From assembly GCA_045636025.1 (NCBI GenBank), contig JAZTWP010000016.1, positions 1-37,790 on the forward strand: a DNA stretch of 37,790 nucleotides. The letters run 5' to 3'. Of the stretch, positions 14,900 through 22,731 are shown one piece after another. The position numbers and the translations under genes are program-made. This DNA comes from UBA1081 sp045636025 (GTDB lineage: Bacteria > Bacillota > Clostridia > Oscillospirales > Acutalibacteraceae). The first letter of the stretch is position 1; each line of letters opens with the position of its first letter. The notes beneath the pieces were generated by a model, which did not search any database, was not told the origin of the DNA, and saw only the letters and a list, made by a program, of their open reading frames with translations.

Positions 14900-15589
14900 A
14901 TGGCTAAAAATACTGCAAAATCAGCAAAATCATATTATGACAAAGTTCATAACTGGGGCAGAATCTCAACCGTTACAGCTCTCTGTGCACTTCTTATGTT
15001 CCCGATGGCAATCTGCCTTTATCTTAATGTATTCCCTCCCGTAAAAATCGTTCTTGAAGGTCTTCTTCAGGTTATCCCCCTTTACTGGACAGTTGCCGTT
15101 GTTGAAGTTATCTTCTACACACCCATGCTCGGTGCAGGCGGCACATATCTTTCATTCGTAACTGGTAACATTGTCAACCTCAAGCTTCCCTGTGCTATCA
15201 GTGCAATGGAAAGCGCAAAGGTAAAGGCAAACAGCGAAGAAGGAGAAGTTATCTCAACAATCGCAATTGCAACATCTTCAATTGTTACAACAATTGTCCT
15301 TGCAATCGGTGTTATCGCTTTCGCTCCCTTCCTTGAAACATTCACAGAAAGTCCTCTTCTCAAGCCCGCATTCAAGCAGGTTATCCCTGCACTCTTCGGT
15401 GCTCTCGGTGCAGGATATTTTGTTAAGAACTGGAGGATTTCTTTCGCTCCCATTCTTATTATGCTTGTTATTCTTGTGTTTGTGCCCGGAATCGGTGCTT
15501 CAACACTTATCTTCCCCGGTATCGTTGCATCAGTACTCTGTGCATTCCTTATGTACAAAGTAGGTTTTCTTGACAAAAAAGAAAAATAA
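14900..15589 (+). CDS. Membrane protein, second half of the DUF5058-associated pair
   Basis: 229 residues with about six helices. PMLGAGGTYLSFVTGNIVNL followed by KLPCAISAMES is the most striking segment: a Gly-rich loop between helices, as in substrate sites of secondary transporters. The later segment FKQVIPALFGALGAGYFVKN also looks conserved. ATGs at 14885, 14897 and 14900 are in frame; GGAGGGG (14887-14893) lies best for 14900. It always seems to accompany the DUF5058 partner in my memory of clostridial genomes. Function inferred as transport; the substrate is not visible. The transcript continues to a promoter and mini-gene 2 with no clear terminator in between. Confidence 0.7.
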   Translation: MAKNTAKSAKSYYDKVHNWGRISTVTALCALLMFPMAICLYLNVFPPVKIVLEGLLQVIPLYWTVAVVEVIFYTPMLGAGGTYLSFVTGNIVNLKLPCAISAMESAKVKANSEEGEVISTIAIATSSIVTTIVLAIGVIAFAPFLETFTESPLLKPAFKQVIPALFGALGAGYFVKNWRISFAPILIMLVILVFVPGIGASTLIFPGIVASVLCAFLMYKVGFLDKKEK

Positions 15590-15608
15590 GAAATTTTAAC
15601 CTTTTTTA

Positions 15609-15637
15609 TTGATTTATTCTGACATTGATGTTATAAT
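15609..15637 (+). promoter_or_regulatory. Promoter of mini-gene 2
   Basis: TTGATT (15609-15614), 17-base spacer, perfect TATAAT (15632-15637), 65 bases before the mini-gene start. Confidence 0.75.
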
Positions 15638-15702
15638 GTATTCAGAAATAAATATCGGGTATCCCCCGGATTTCTAAAATTATTGCAAAGGAGTAATTTG
15701 AA

Positions 15703-15807
15703 ATGTTCAACAATACTGAGCTTGACATCACAAAGTACCTTGGTTGGTTCGAAAAAATCATCGACCTCATCTTAAAGCTTTTCAGCGGCTTGTCTTCAGC
15801 TGAATAA
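15703..15807 (+). CDS. Mini-peptide 2 of the KIIDLI family (34 residues)
   Basis: A 34-codon ORF with AAAGGAG nine bases before its ATG, a near-consensus promoter and a strong terminator, so it is a complete stand-alone gene. The N-terminal part (MFNNTELDITKYLG) is polar; the core WFEKIIDLILKLFSGL forms an amphipathic helix; the end is SSAE. It shares K-I-I-D-L-I with the mini-genes at 12474 and 16011 but uses other synonymous codons. No signal peptide, no cysteine, no transmembrane helix of normal length; it looks able to lie on a membrane. Function unknown. It lies downstream of the DUF5058 transporter pair, and mini-gene 3 follows 203 bases later. Confidence 0.8.
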   Translation: MFNNTELDITKYLGWFEKIIDLILKLFSGLSSAE

Positions 15808-15843
15808 GCAATAAGCTGTTGCTGAATAATCACACGCATTTAT

Positions 15844-15871
15844 GAGACCGTCTTTTCCGACGGTCTCTTTT
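15844..15871 (+). terminator. Terminator of mini-gene 2
   Basis: Perfect stem GAGACCGTC/GACGGTCTC (15844-15867) followed by TTTT. Confidence 0.9.
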
Positions 15872-15949
15872 GCATTTGTGAATATAAATACAAATATTGA
15901 CATAATTATGACATAAATATTAACTATGCAATAATAATAAAAAAAAGGC

Positions 15950-15978
15950 TTGAATATTTCGATTGCATGTGTTAACAT
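15950..15978 (+). promoter_or_regulatory. Possible promoter of mini-gene 3
   Basis: TTGAAT (15950-15955), 17-base spacer, TAACAT (15973-15978). It would start the transcript about 25 bases before the ATG. Confidence 0.5.
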
Positions 15979-16010
15979 AACAAAGTATCAGTATAAGAGG
16001 AGGTCGTAAT

Positions 16011-16127
16011 ATGGAGCAATTTACAAAAATCATCAACTTCATTATGAAAATTATCGACCTGATAAAGAACTTTTTCAACAAGTCTGATGATGCTCAGCCT
16101 GATATAGAATCCCCCGAACAGGCTTAA
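16011..16127 (+). CDS. Mini-peptide 3 of the KIIDLI family (38 residues)
   Basis: A 38-codon ORF with GAGGAGGT six bases before the ATG, one of the best ribosome sites in the window. The first 24 residues are an amphipathic helix (MEQFTKIINFIMKIIDLI, then KNFFNK); the tail is acidic and Pro-containing (SDDAQPDIESPEQA). The core is shared with mini-peptides 1 and 2. The spacing of Ile and Phe is reminiscent of staphylococcal phenol-soluble modulins and delta-toxin, but I see no homology, and the acidic tail is unlike them. The 3' leader is unusual: two tandem hairpins before a terminator. No dedicated exporter is adjacent; the MacB-like gene is 13 kb away. Confidence 0.8.
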   Translation: MEQFTKIINFIMKIIDLIKNFFNKSDDAQPDIESPEQA

Positions 16128-16152
16128 AACAATTGCTTTTCTCAAGGACAGA

Positions 16153-16221
16153 ATGCACCAAAGAACTCAAGGTGCAGACATTTGCAGATCAATGACTCTG
16201 CAAAGAACTAATAAGGATTAA
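16153..16221 (+). other. Two tandem hairpins and a 22-codon ORF after mini-gene 3
   Basis: TGCACC/GGTGCA (16154-16176) and TTTGCAGA/TCTGCAAA (16181-16204) form two hairpins before the terminator. CAAAGAACT occurs in the first loop and again just after the second stem. An ATG at 16153 preceded by AAGGA opens 22 codons (MHQRTQGADICRSMTLQRTN, then KD) to a TAA at 16219. I cannot tell whether the region works as structured RNA, as coding sequence or neither. Confidence 0.4.
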
Positions 16222-16247
16222 AAAAACAGCCTTCAGGCTGTTTTTTT
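16221..16247. terminator. Bidirectional terminator, mini-gene 3 and the AlgJ-like gene
   Basis: AAAAAACAGCC-TTCA-GGCTGTTTTTT, symmetric, with T runs in both directions. Confidence 0.9.
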
Positions 16248-16256
16248 GTTTTCATA

Positions 16257-17654
16257 TTAAAGTGCTGAGCCGAGTTTTTCCACAAGACTGCTGTTTCGTG
16301 TCATAGAGATATTGTTCTGAACGAGAATATCATCTGCGCCTTTCTCTTTTGCATAATCAATGATATCACCGTCAAAATGTCTGTAATCTATAACATAAAC
16401 AGTTTTGTAGCTTGCTGCAAGGAACGGTGCAAAGGCATTACCGAATGACTCTTTTACAAACACGCAGGTTTCACCATTTGCAAGAGATTTATTCTCAATT
16501 ACAGACACGGGATTATCTCCGCCTATAAAACAGAGATATTTGTATGAACTGCTGTAGTTTGTAACATCACACACAAGAGGCCACTGAGTATACTCTGATG
16601 CGCCTGACTGAAGCATACTGAATGAGATTTCATCTTTGGGCACATAAGCATAAACAGTATCGGGTGCCTGCTCAAGAGCAGAATTCTTGCCCGTATCAGA
16701 ATAGAATGATCCCATAAATCCGCCGAATTCGTACTCATTGAAATCATTGAGTGACTTGTAAGCTGAGCCTTTCACAGCCATATACTGAGCGTAGGCATAA
16801 TATGCACCGAGTGAAGTCCAGTGATGGTCTGTTCTGTAATAAAGATACTCATTGCGGTGCTCTTTGAGAAGATCAAAAACGTGAACCTTTGTGACATTAT
16901 TGTTCATAAGGCTGTTCATATGACTGATTGCGTTTTTCTGATCTGATGAATTGAGTTTTGCTCTTGCTGTTTCATCAAGAGTTATATCAATACTTGTGGG
17001 AATTATCATATTGTAGAAATTGATTCCCGCAGAAGCTGCTTCATCTGCGCCCTTGTTTATGACTTCGGCATATCTGTCGGCTGTACTGCGCACAAAATTA
17101 TAGTATTCGTATGCCGTGTTGCCGTAAATATAAATTGAGCTGAAATTCTGTTCAATAATATTTCCGTCTGCATCGCCCTGAGAAGGATTTGTGTATTTGT
17201 CACCTGAGGGCAATGTGGGTTTGTCCGCCTGAGCATTTGTTGTTTTGTCAGGCATAACGGGTACAATATCAACAAATGTCTGTTTTTCTTCATTCACCTC
17301 AGGGATAATATCTGCGATGTTTTCAGAAAAATTATGAATTGACTGACCAACGCCTGTCCATTTTCTGATGTTTGCTGACGCTTTTACAAAAGTATCTCTG
17401 AACGGGAATGTGTCTGAAAACCAGAGATTTATGCCGTCAAAATAATCTCCGCTCGCAAGAGATTCAAATGAGAATTCGGGAAAATGTGCAAGTTCACGTT
17501 TTTCACTTTCTGAAAAAGACGGTCTGTGGAGGAAGTCAAAAGAGAAAGCAAAAAGCACAGCAAGAATCAGCATAAACATAAGAGATGCCGCCGTATAAGC
17601 AATACGACGTGTTCTGATAACCTTTTTTCTGTCAGGTTTCTTTGCAGTTTTCAT
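16257..17654 (-). CDS. AlgJ/AlgX-like DHHW-motif protein
   Basis: 465 residues from the ATG at 17654, which has AAGGAGGGG just upstream; the frame stays open to 17786, but that part overlaps the previous gene. A basic start and one membrane helix (about 20-42) anchor it outside the cell. D276-H277-H278-W279 (YRTDHHWTSLGAYYAY) and a later VKESFGNAFAPFL segment mark the SGNH-like AlgJ/AlgX/DHHW family, which handles acetyl groups for exported polysaccharide. It is the second gene after the MBOAT gene, 22 bases apart. Together they should move acetyl groups across the membrane and onto a surface glycan; which glycan is unknown, as no polymerase or synthase lies nearby. Confidence 0.88.
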   Translation of the reverse strand: MKTAKKPDRKKVIRTRRIAYTAASLMFMLILAVLFAFSFDFLHRPSFSESEKRELAHFPEFSFESLASGDYFDGINLWFSDTFPFRDTFVKASANIRKWTGVGQSIHNFSENIADIIPEVNEEKQTFVDIVPVMPDKTTNAQADKPTLPSGDKYTNPSQGDADGNIIEQNFSSIYIYGNTAYEYYNFVRSTADRYAEVINKGADEAASAGINFYNMIIPTSIDITLDETARAKLNSSDQKNAISHMNSLMNNNVTKVHVFDLLKEHRNEYLYYRTDHHWTSLGAYYAYAQYMAVKGSAYKSLNDFNEYEFGGFMGSFYSDTGKNSALEQAPDTVYAYVPKDEISFSMLQSGASEYTQWPLVCDVTNYSSSYKYLCFIGGDNPVSVIENKSLANGETCVFVKESFGNAFAPFLAASYKTVYVIDYRHFDGDIIDYAKEKGADDILVQNNISMTRNSSLVEKLGSAL

Positions 17655-17676
17655 TTTGCCCCTCCTTCCTTTTTTA

Positions 17677-19158
17677 TCAGAATCTGAAATACAAAAACGG
17701 ATTGTATGAATCACCAACAAGGCAGATTGCCGAAATAATAACAAGCACTGCAGGTATAACAGCTCTGTAAACAGAGTAAATAACATTTATTGTCTGACTT
17801 TTCTTTGAATATCTGTCTGTAATTGCTCTTACGACACGGACAACCGGTGTGCAGGCAAAAATTGCAATAATTGCAAAAACGAAATTATCTTTCACATACA
17901 TCAGTATTTCCTGAGATGCGAAGCTGTTACCGTTAAGACAGAACATTCCTTTGAGCACGGTAAACATAATTTCTGTGTTTTCGAAACGGAAAAGCACCCA
18001 TCCGAAGTATATGGCAACGAGCAGGTATATATGCCCGAAAAATGATGGCAGTTTCTCCAGAATTCTGCCAAGGAACAATTTCTCCGCAACTATAAGAACG
18101 AAGAAATACAAGCCCCAGAGCACAAAATTCCACGATGCACCGTGCCAGAGTCCCGTCAGCGCCCACACAACAAACAGATTGATGATTGTTCTGAATTTGC
18201 CTTTTCTGTTTCCGCCAAGAGGTATATACACATAATCCCTGAAAAACGAACCGAGTGAAATGTGCCATCTTCTCCAGAATTCGGATACAGATTTTGAGAT
18301 ATAGGGATAATTAAAGTTTTCTTTATAATGAAAACCTGTCATAAGTCCCATACCGATTGCCATATCGGAATATGCAGAAAAATCAAGGTATATCTGAAGC
18401 ATATAAAACAGCATTCCTGCCCATAATGTCAGAGATGATGCTGAAGAGAATGTTTCTATGTTTTCTGCCAGAAGTGAAGTGTCTGCCAAAACAGAATCGC
18501 CAAGCACAAGAGTGTCTGCAAAGCTTCCGCACTGGTTTGACAGAAGAACTTTTTTTGCAAGACCTGATGAGAATCTCATTACACCTTTGTTGAAATCTGC
18601 CATCTCATGACGTCTTGATGCAATTTCCAGAGCTACATCGGAGTAGCGCACAATCGGCCCCGCAACGCACTGATGAAACAGACTTGCATACAGAAGAAGA
18701 TTGAAATAATTCTTCTGCACGACGGCTTCACCGCGATACACATCAACCACATATGTCATAAGCTGGAATGTATAGAATGAAATACCGATGGGAAGTGCAA
18801 TTTTAAGGTCGGGTACACCGAGTCCCGTAAGTGATGCAAAATTACCCAGCACAAAACCGCTGTACTTAAAAACACCTATCAGCAGAAGTGAAATAACACA
18901 GGCTGAAACAAGGTGGGCTTTTGCTTTTTTTTGTGAAGTCTGTCTGTGTTTTTCTATTCCGAGAGAAGCTCTCCAGCAGACAAATGTCATAAACAGCAAC
19001 AAAAAAACATACACAGGCTCTCCCCAGGCATAAAACACAAGAGAAAACAGCAGAAGAATTATATTCTTTGATCTGTTTGCCGGTGCAATATAATAAGCTA
19101 TAAGATTAAGAGGTAAAAATATACATATAAAAAACAGACTTGAAAAAACCAAAATCAC
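17677..19158 (-). CDS. AlgI-like MBOAT O-acyltransferase
   Basis: 493 residues from GTG (19156), many membrane helices. SEFWRRWHISLGSFFRDYVY with IPLGGNRKG, and LTGLWHGASWNFVLWG with the catalytic His near 339, are hallmark motifs of AlgI/PatA-like MBOAT proteins. They take an acetyl (acyl) group from a cytoplasmic donor and pass it outward for polysaccharide, teichoic acid or peptidoglycan O-acetylation. No ATG is available near the family's start: homologues begin MVFSS, which fits a TTG two codons on (19152), with AAGGGTGG upstream. The AlgJ-like partner follows after 22 bases. Own promoter upstream. Confidence 0.92.
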   Translation of the reverse strand: MILVFSSLFFICIFLPLNLIAYYIAPANRSKNIILLLFSLVFYAWGEPVYVFLLLFMTFVCWRASLGIEKHRQTSQKKAKAHLVSACVISLLLIGVFKYSGFVLGNFASLTGLGVPDLKIALPIGISFYTFQLMTYVVDVYRGEAVVQKNYFNLLLYASLFHQCVAGPIVRYSDVALEIASRRHEMADFNKGVMRFSSGLAKKVLLSNQCGSFADTLVLGDSVLADTSLLAENIETFSSASSLTLWAGMLFYMLQIYLDFSAYSDMAIGMGLMTGFHYKENFNYPYISKSVSEFWRRWHISLGSFFRDYVYIPLGGNRKGKFRTIINLFVVWALTGLWHGASWNFVLWGLYFFVLIVAEKLFLGRILEKLPSFFGHIYLLVAIYFGWVLFRFENTEIMFTVLKGMFCLNGNSFASQEILMYVKDNFVFAIIAIFACTPVVRVVRAITDRYSKKSQTINVIYSVYRAVIPAVLVIISAICLVGDSYNPFLYFRF

Positions 19159-19191
19159 ACCACCCTTCTTAAATTGCGATATTGCCTTCTA

Positions 19192-19220
19192 ATTATGCAT
19201 TAAAAATATACAAAAATCAA
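19192..19220 (-). promoter_or_regulatory. Promoter of the O-acetylation operon
   Basis: TTGATT (19215-19220), 17-base spacer, CATAAT (19192-19197). Confidence 0.65.
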
Positions 19221-19286
19221 CATTTATGAAAATCTTGTTATAATTTGTAATAATATCATAAAATCGTGTTGTTAAATATTTCAATA

Positions 19287-19315
19287 TTGATTAAAACTTT
19301 CCGGTATATTATAAT
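19287..19315 (+). promoter_or_regulatory. Promoter of the second two-component system
   Basis: TTGATT (19287-19292), 17-base spacer, perfect TATAAT (19310-19315), 22 bases before the start codon, so the leader is very short. Confidence 0.75.
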
Positions 19316-19336
19316 ATCATAAAAGGAGGTTTCTAT

Positions 19337-20014
19337 ATGCGTATACTTATTGTTGAAGATGAAATATCACTTGCAGATGCAGTATCTGCCATTCTCAGAA
19401 AAGAACAATATTTTGTTGACGCTGTCTATGACGGCAGAGACGGACTTGATTACGCTTTAAGCGGGATATATGACCTCATTTTGCTTGATATAATGTTACC
19501 CGGAATGAACGGTCTTGATATTCTTCGTGAAATCAGAAGACACAACATCTCAACTCCCGTTATGCTTCTGACCGCAAGAACTGAAATCAACGATAAAATC
19601 AAAGGTCTTGACAGCGGTGCAGACGATTATCTGACAAAGCCTTTCAACAAAGGCGAACTCCTTGCAAGAGTCAGAGCACTCTCAAGAAGAAAAGGCGAAA
19701 TCCCCTCAAACGAGCTGACATTCGGAGACCTGACTCTCAATCAGAGCACATATGAAATCATCTGCGGAAATCTGAATGTCAAACTTGGTGCAAAAGAGTT
19801 CAGAATTATGCAGATGCTTATGTATGCACCAAAAAGCATTATAGCAAAAGATGAATTTATTGAAAAAATCTGGGGTTATGAAAGCGAAGCTGAATACAAC
19901 AGCATTGAAGTTTATATCTCATTCCTGAGAAAGAAACTCACAGCAATAAAATCAACTGTTCAGATAAAAGCTTCACGCGGAATCGGATATTATATAGAGG
20001 AATCAAAAGAATGA
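19337..20014 (+). CDS. OmpR-family response regulator
   Basis: 225 residues. Receiver domain with E7-D8-E9, phosphoacceptor D51 in LLDIMLPGMNG, T79 and K101 (TKPF); winged-helix DNA-binding domain from about 125 ending ASRGIGYYIEE. All key residues are present. AAAGGAGG lies eight bases before the ATG. The stop overlaps the kinase start by four bases (ATGA), so the pair is co-translated. It diverges from the O-acetylation operon with 178 bases between, so control of that operon is possible but unproven. Confidence 0.94.
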   Translation: MRILIVEDEISLADAVSAILRKEQYFVDAVYDGRDGLDYALSGIYDLILLDIMLPGMNGLDILREIRRHNISTPVMLLTARTEINDKIKGLDSGADDYLTKPFNKGELLARVRALSRRKGEIPSNELTFGDLTLNQSTYEIICGNLNVKLGAKEFRIMQMLMYAPKSIIAKDEFIEKIWGYESEAEYNSIEVYISFLRKKLTAIKSTVQIKASRGIGYYIEESKE

Positions 20015-21243
20015 ATATGATAAAAAAGACGCAATACAAGTTCATTGCAATCACTCTCGGTGCGATTTCTCTTGTTCTTGCGTTTATTCTCGGAATTCTG
20101 AATTTCAGTATTTATGTCGGCATTCTCATTACCGCTGACAGCAATATTGAACAGATTCAGCAGCGCAGAGGTTTTATTTTCAATCAGCCTGCAGTTTTCA
20201 ATGAAGAGCCTGATGAATTCAGAGCAGACAATTTCCCCGAAAAAGGCAAAGCGTCATATATTTATGTAAGAGTGCATAACAATCAGCTTACTCCTCCGCT
20301 TATAACATCGAATATGACAGATACCTACACGGCTGATGAAATTTTTTCAATTGCAAACAAGCTCATGGAAAGCAACATCGACAGCGGATTTTACGGAAAT
20401 ATGAGGTATGAAATCATCAGAGACAATCTCTACACAACGGTGACTGCAATAGACCTGAAAAACGACCTTAACCTGATGCGGAATGTTTTCAATGTTTCGG
20501 TTATCATTATTATTGCAAGCCTTATTTTTGTTTTCATAGTTTCATATTTTCTTTCACGTTGGGCAATAAAGCCCCTTAAGGAATCATTTGAAAAGCAAAG
20601 ACGTTTCATTTCTGATGCGAGCCACGAGCTAAAGACTCCTCTTGCCGTTATTTCTGCAAATGCAGATGTCCTTGAAACTGAAATCGGTGACAACAAATGG
20701 CTTGACAACATTAAAAATCAGTCAAAAATTATGTCAGATCTTGTTTTTGACCTGCTTGACCTTGCTAAAATGGACGAAACAAGCGAGAAAATGCTTCTCA
20801 GCGAATTTGACCTGAGCAACACTGTGCTGAGCAAAGCTCTTGAATTTGAATGTACCGCTTTTGAATGCGGAAAAACTTTTGAACAGAACATAACAGAAAA
20901 CATCAGATACAAGGGTAATGAGGAAGCGATAAAACATCTTGTGACAATACTTATTGACAATGCAATAAAGCACTCTGATGAAAACGGCATTGTGCGTGTA
21001 ACACTCACCACCGCAGGAAACAAAAAAATCCTTCAGGTTTACAACACAGGCAACAGCATCAGAAACAGTGAAAAAGATAAGATTTTTAACCGTTTTTACA
21101 GAAGTGATGAATCACGTTCAAAAGCCACGGGCGGTTACGGACTCGGTTTATCAATTGCAAAAGCAATAACAGACGCACACAAAGGCACAATTACCGTTGA
21201 CGGTGAAGAGAACAAATGGATAAGCTTCACAGTTATATTATAA
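20011..21243 (+). CDS. Sensor histidine kinase
   Basis: 410 residues. Membrane helices at about 13-40 and 161-183, with an extracellular part of about 120 residues without recognised fold. There is hardly a HAMP domain: the H-box (SDASHELKTPLAVISANADV, H205) follows soon after the second helix. The ATPase domain has IDNAIKHSDENG, YNTGNSI, FNRFYRSDESR and GYGLGLSIAKAI. This compact design is like CiaH/EnvZ-type kinases of Firmicutes. Partner of the regulator before it. Ends at a strong terminator. Confidence 0.93.
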   Translation: MNMIKKTQYKFIAITLGAISLVLAFILGILNFSIYVGILITADSNIEQIQQRRGFIFNQPAVFNEEPDEFRADNFPEKGKASYIYVRVHNNQLTPPLITSNMTDTYTADEIFSIANKLMESNIDSGFYGNMRYEIIRDNLYTTVTAIDLKNDLNLMRNVFNVSVIIIIASLIFVFIVSYFLSRWAIKPLKESFEKQRRFISDASHELKTPLAVISANADVLETEIGDNKWLDNIKNQSKIMSDLVFDLLDLAKMDETSEKMLLSEFDLSNTVLSKALEFECTAFECGKTFEQNITENIRYKGNEEAIKHLVTILIDNAIKHSDENGIVRVTLTTAGNKKILQVYNTGNSIRNSEKDKIFNRFYRSDESRSKATGGYGLGLSIAKAITDAHKGTITVDGEENKWISFTVIL

Positions 21244-21286
21244 AAAACAGGAGACCTTCCATACGGAAAGTCTCCTTTGATTTTTT
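21243..21286. terminator. Bidirectional terminator between kinase and lipoprotein genes
   Basis: GGAGACCTTCC/GGAAAGTCTCC around ATAC (21250-21275). It pairs fully on the minus strand, where a T run follows; on the plus strand there is one mismatch, then TTTGATTTTTT. Confidence 0.85.
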
Positions 21287-21291
21287 CAATA

Positions 21292-22125
21292 TTAAAGTCC
21301 GAAAAGATTGAGAAGTGAAGCAGCCTGAGAGAGACCGTTGAGTGAGATAGGAGTGAGAACCTGAGGAATAAATACAGAAACTTCCATTCTCATTTGTTTG
21401 AGTCCGTCTGCATCATACACATCGATGAATTTGAGTGTTCCGTCAATTGTATAGATATAAATTGCGCCGAATTCTGTTTTGTATGCAGAACAAAGGTAAT
21501 CAACTTCATCAATTTTAGCATCGAATTCAAAAAATTCACCGTCATTGATATAAGCTGAGAAGTCCATATTCTGATCAAAATCAGTCATCATACTCTTCAT
21601 ACTGTCCATATCAGCACCGCTGATGGAAACGCCCATTGATGAAAAGCTTGAGAGGAAAGGCTCAATACTGCTGATTGCTGCTTCATCAAAGAGAACATAC
21701 TGATTTGATGCATTGTTTACGATGTAGGGACTGCCGTCAATGTAGCACATACTGAGATTCATCTGTGATGAATTCATTTCAAGGCGGTAATCTTCACCGT
21801 CACAAGTCATCTTTGTATCAACAGAATCACCGCTTGTCATCTTCATTGTACCTGCGAGATAAAACTTTTTACCCTCAAGAGTATCAATGATATTCTGAAT
21901 TGAAGAACCGGGTTCTGAAGTAGTTGTTTCAGGAGCAGTTGTTGTTTCGGGAACAGTTGTTGTTTCGGGAGCAGCTGTACCGGCATTTACCTGCGATGTG
22001 GGTTCATTCTGAGTATCAGGATTGCTGATGTTTTCACCGTCTGCTTTATCTCCGCATGATGAACACATAAAAATCATTACAAGCACAATAACAAGGCTTG
22101 CAATTCTGAAAGTCTTTTTAGACAT
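21292..22125 (-). CDS. Lipoprotein of unknown function
   Basis: 277 residues. A lipoprotein signal ends in the lipobox MCSSC (C24 would be lipidated), followed by a Thr/Pro/Glu linker with repeated PETTT units (about 52-72), typical of proteins that stand off the membrane in this lineage. The rest (about 75-277) is a predicted beta-rich domain with YLAGTMKM, YRLEMNS, MCYIDGSPYIV and FFEFDAKID strands, resembling the open half-barrel of LppX/LolA-like lipid-carrier proteins only in general outline. No catalytic motif. Monocistronic; ribosome site GAGGTG. Convergent with the two-component system. Confidence 0.82.
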   Translation of the reverse strand: MSKKTFRIASLVIVLVMIFMCSSCGDKADGENISNPDTQNEPTSQVNAGTAAPETTTVPETTTAPETTTSEPGSSIQNIIDTLEGKKFYLAGTMKMTSGDSVDTKMTCDGEDYRLEMNSSQMNLSMCYIDGSPYIVNNASNQYVLFDEAAISSIEPFLSSFSSMGVSISGADMDSMKSMMTDFDQNMDFSAYINDGEFFEFDAKIDEVDYLCSAYKTEFGAIYIYTIDGTLKFIDVYDADGLKQMRMEVSVFIPQVLTPISLNGLSQAASLLNLFGL

Positions 22126-22290
22126 AATATCACCTCATTTATAATGCTACCATATATATATTAACTCAAAATTAACATTAAGATACAAGTTCATTAAAAT
22201 GTAAAAACATTACAAGTGTCGTATAATCAGACCAAATATAACATAATCATCATTATTTATCAGATTCTCATCAAGATTTTACTTTTTTCA

Positions 22291-22319
22291 TTGACGGATT
22301 CTTCTGCTTATGCTATTAT
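22291..22319 (+). promoter_or_regulatory. abrB promoter
   Basis: TTGACG (22291-22296), 17-base spacer, TATTAT (22314-22319), 56 bases before the ATG. Confidence 0.7.
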
Positions 22320-22374
22320 TATAAAAAAAGACATTAATTGTCAAAAAAAACAGAAGAAAGAGGTCATAAAGACA

Positions 22375-22635
22375 ATGAAATCTACCGGAATAGTAAGAAC
22401 TGTTGACAGCGTCGGAAGATTTGTTATTCCAATGGAACTCAGAAGAACTTTAGGAATCATTGATTCAGAAGATGCTCTCGAAGTATTCGTTGATGATGAC
22501 AAAATCATTCTCAGAAAATATTCACCTTCCTGCATTTTCTGCAAAAGTTGTGACAACGTGATTGAATTCGGCGGTCAGAAAATCTGCAAAGACTGTGCTG
22601 CAAAACTCGGCACACTTGCAAACAGCGAAGAATAA
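22375..22635 (+). CDS. abrB: AbrB-family transition-state regulator
   Basis: 86 residues from the ATG at 22375; the frame is open upstream, but AbrB proteins begin MKSTGIVR as here. The swapped-hairpin DNA-binding domain (1-50) reads MKSTGIVRTVDSVGRFVIPM, then ELRRTLGI. The C-terminal part has CIFCKSC and CKDC, four or five cysteines likely to bind zinc, as in clostridial AbrB. AbrB controls the shift from growth to stationary phase and sporulation. Ribosome site AGAGGT is about ten bases from the start. Monocistronic with promoter and terminator. Confidence 0.92.
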   Translation: MKSTGIVRTVDSVGRFVIPMELRRTLGIIDSEDALEVFVDDDKIILRKYSPSCIFCKSCDNVIEFGGQKICKDCAAKLGTLANSEE

Positions 22636-22644
22636 CGGACATAG

Positions 22645-22670
22645 CTCTGCAGTAATCTGCAGAGTTTTTT
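22645..22670 (+). terminator. abrB terminator
   Basis: Perfect stem CTCTGCAG-TAAT-CTGCAGAG followed by TTTTTT. Confidence 0.9.
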
Positions 22671-22683
22671 ATTTATCTTATTA

Positions 22684-22715
22684 ACGACAAAAACAGGGTG
22701 CACAAATGCACCCTG
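22684..22715 (-). terminator. Terminator of the Gly-rich-linker protein gene
   Basis: Perfect stem CAGGGTGCA/TGCACCCTG (22694-22715); on the minus strand it is followed by TTTTTGTCGTT. Confidence 0.85.
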
Positions 22716-22731
22716 CCATTAATTGAGTTAA

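Noticed and set aside
16257..17786. Longer form of the AlgJ-like protein starting at 17786
   Set aside because: It would overlap the MBOAT gene by 110 bases; the ATG at 17654 has AAGGAGGGG and is followed by the normal basic start and membrane helix.
22216..22374. N-terminal extension of AbrB
   Set aside because: It crosses the promoter; AbrB proteins start at MKSTG.
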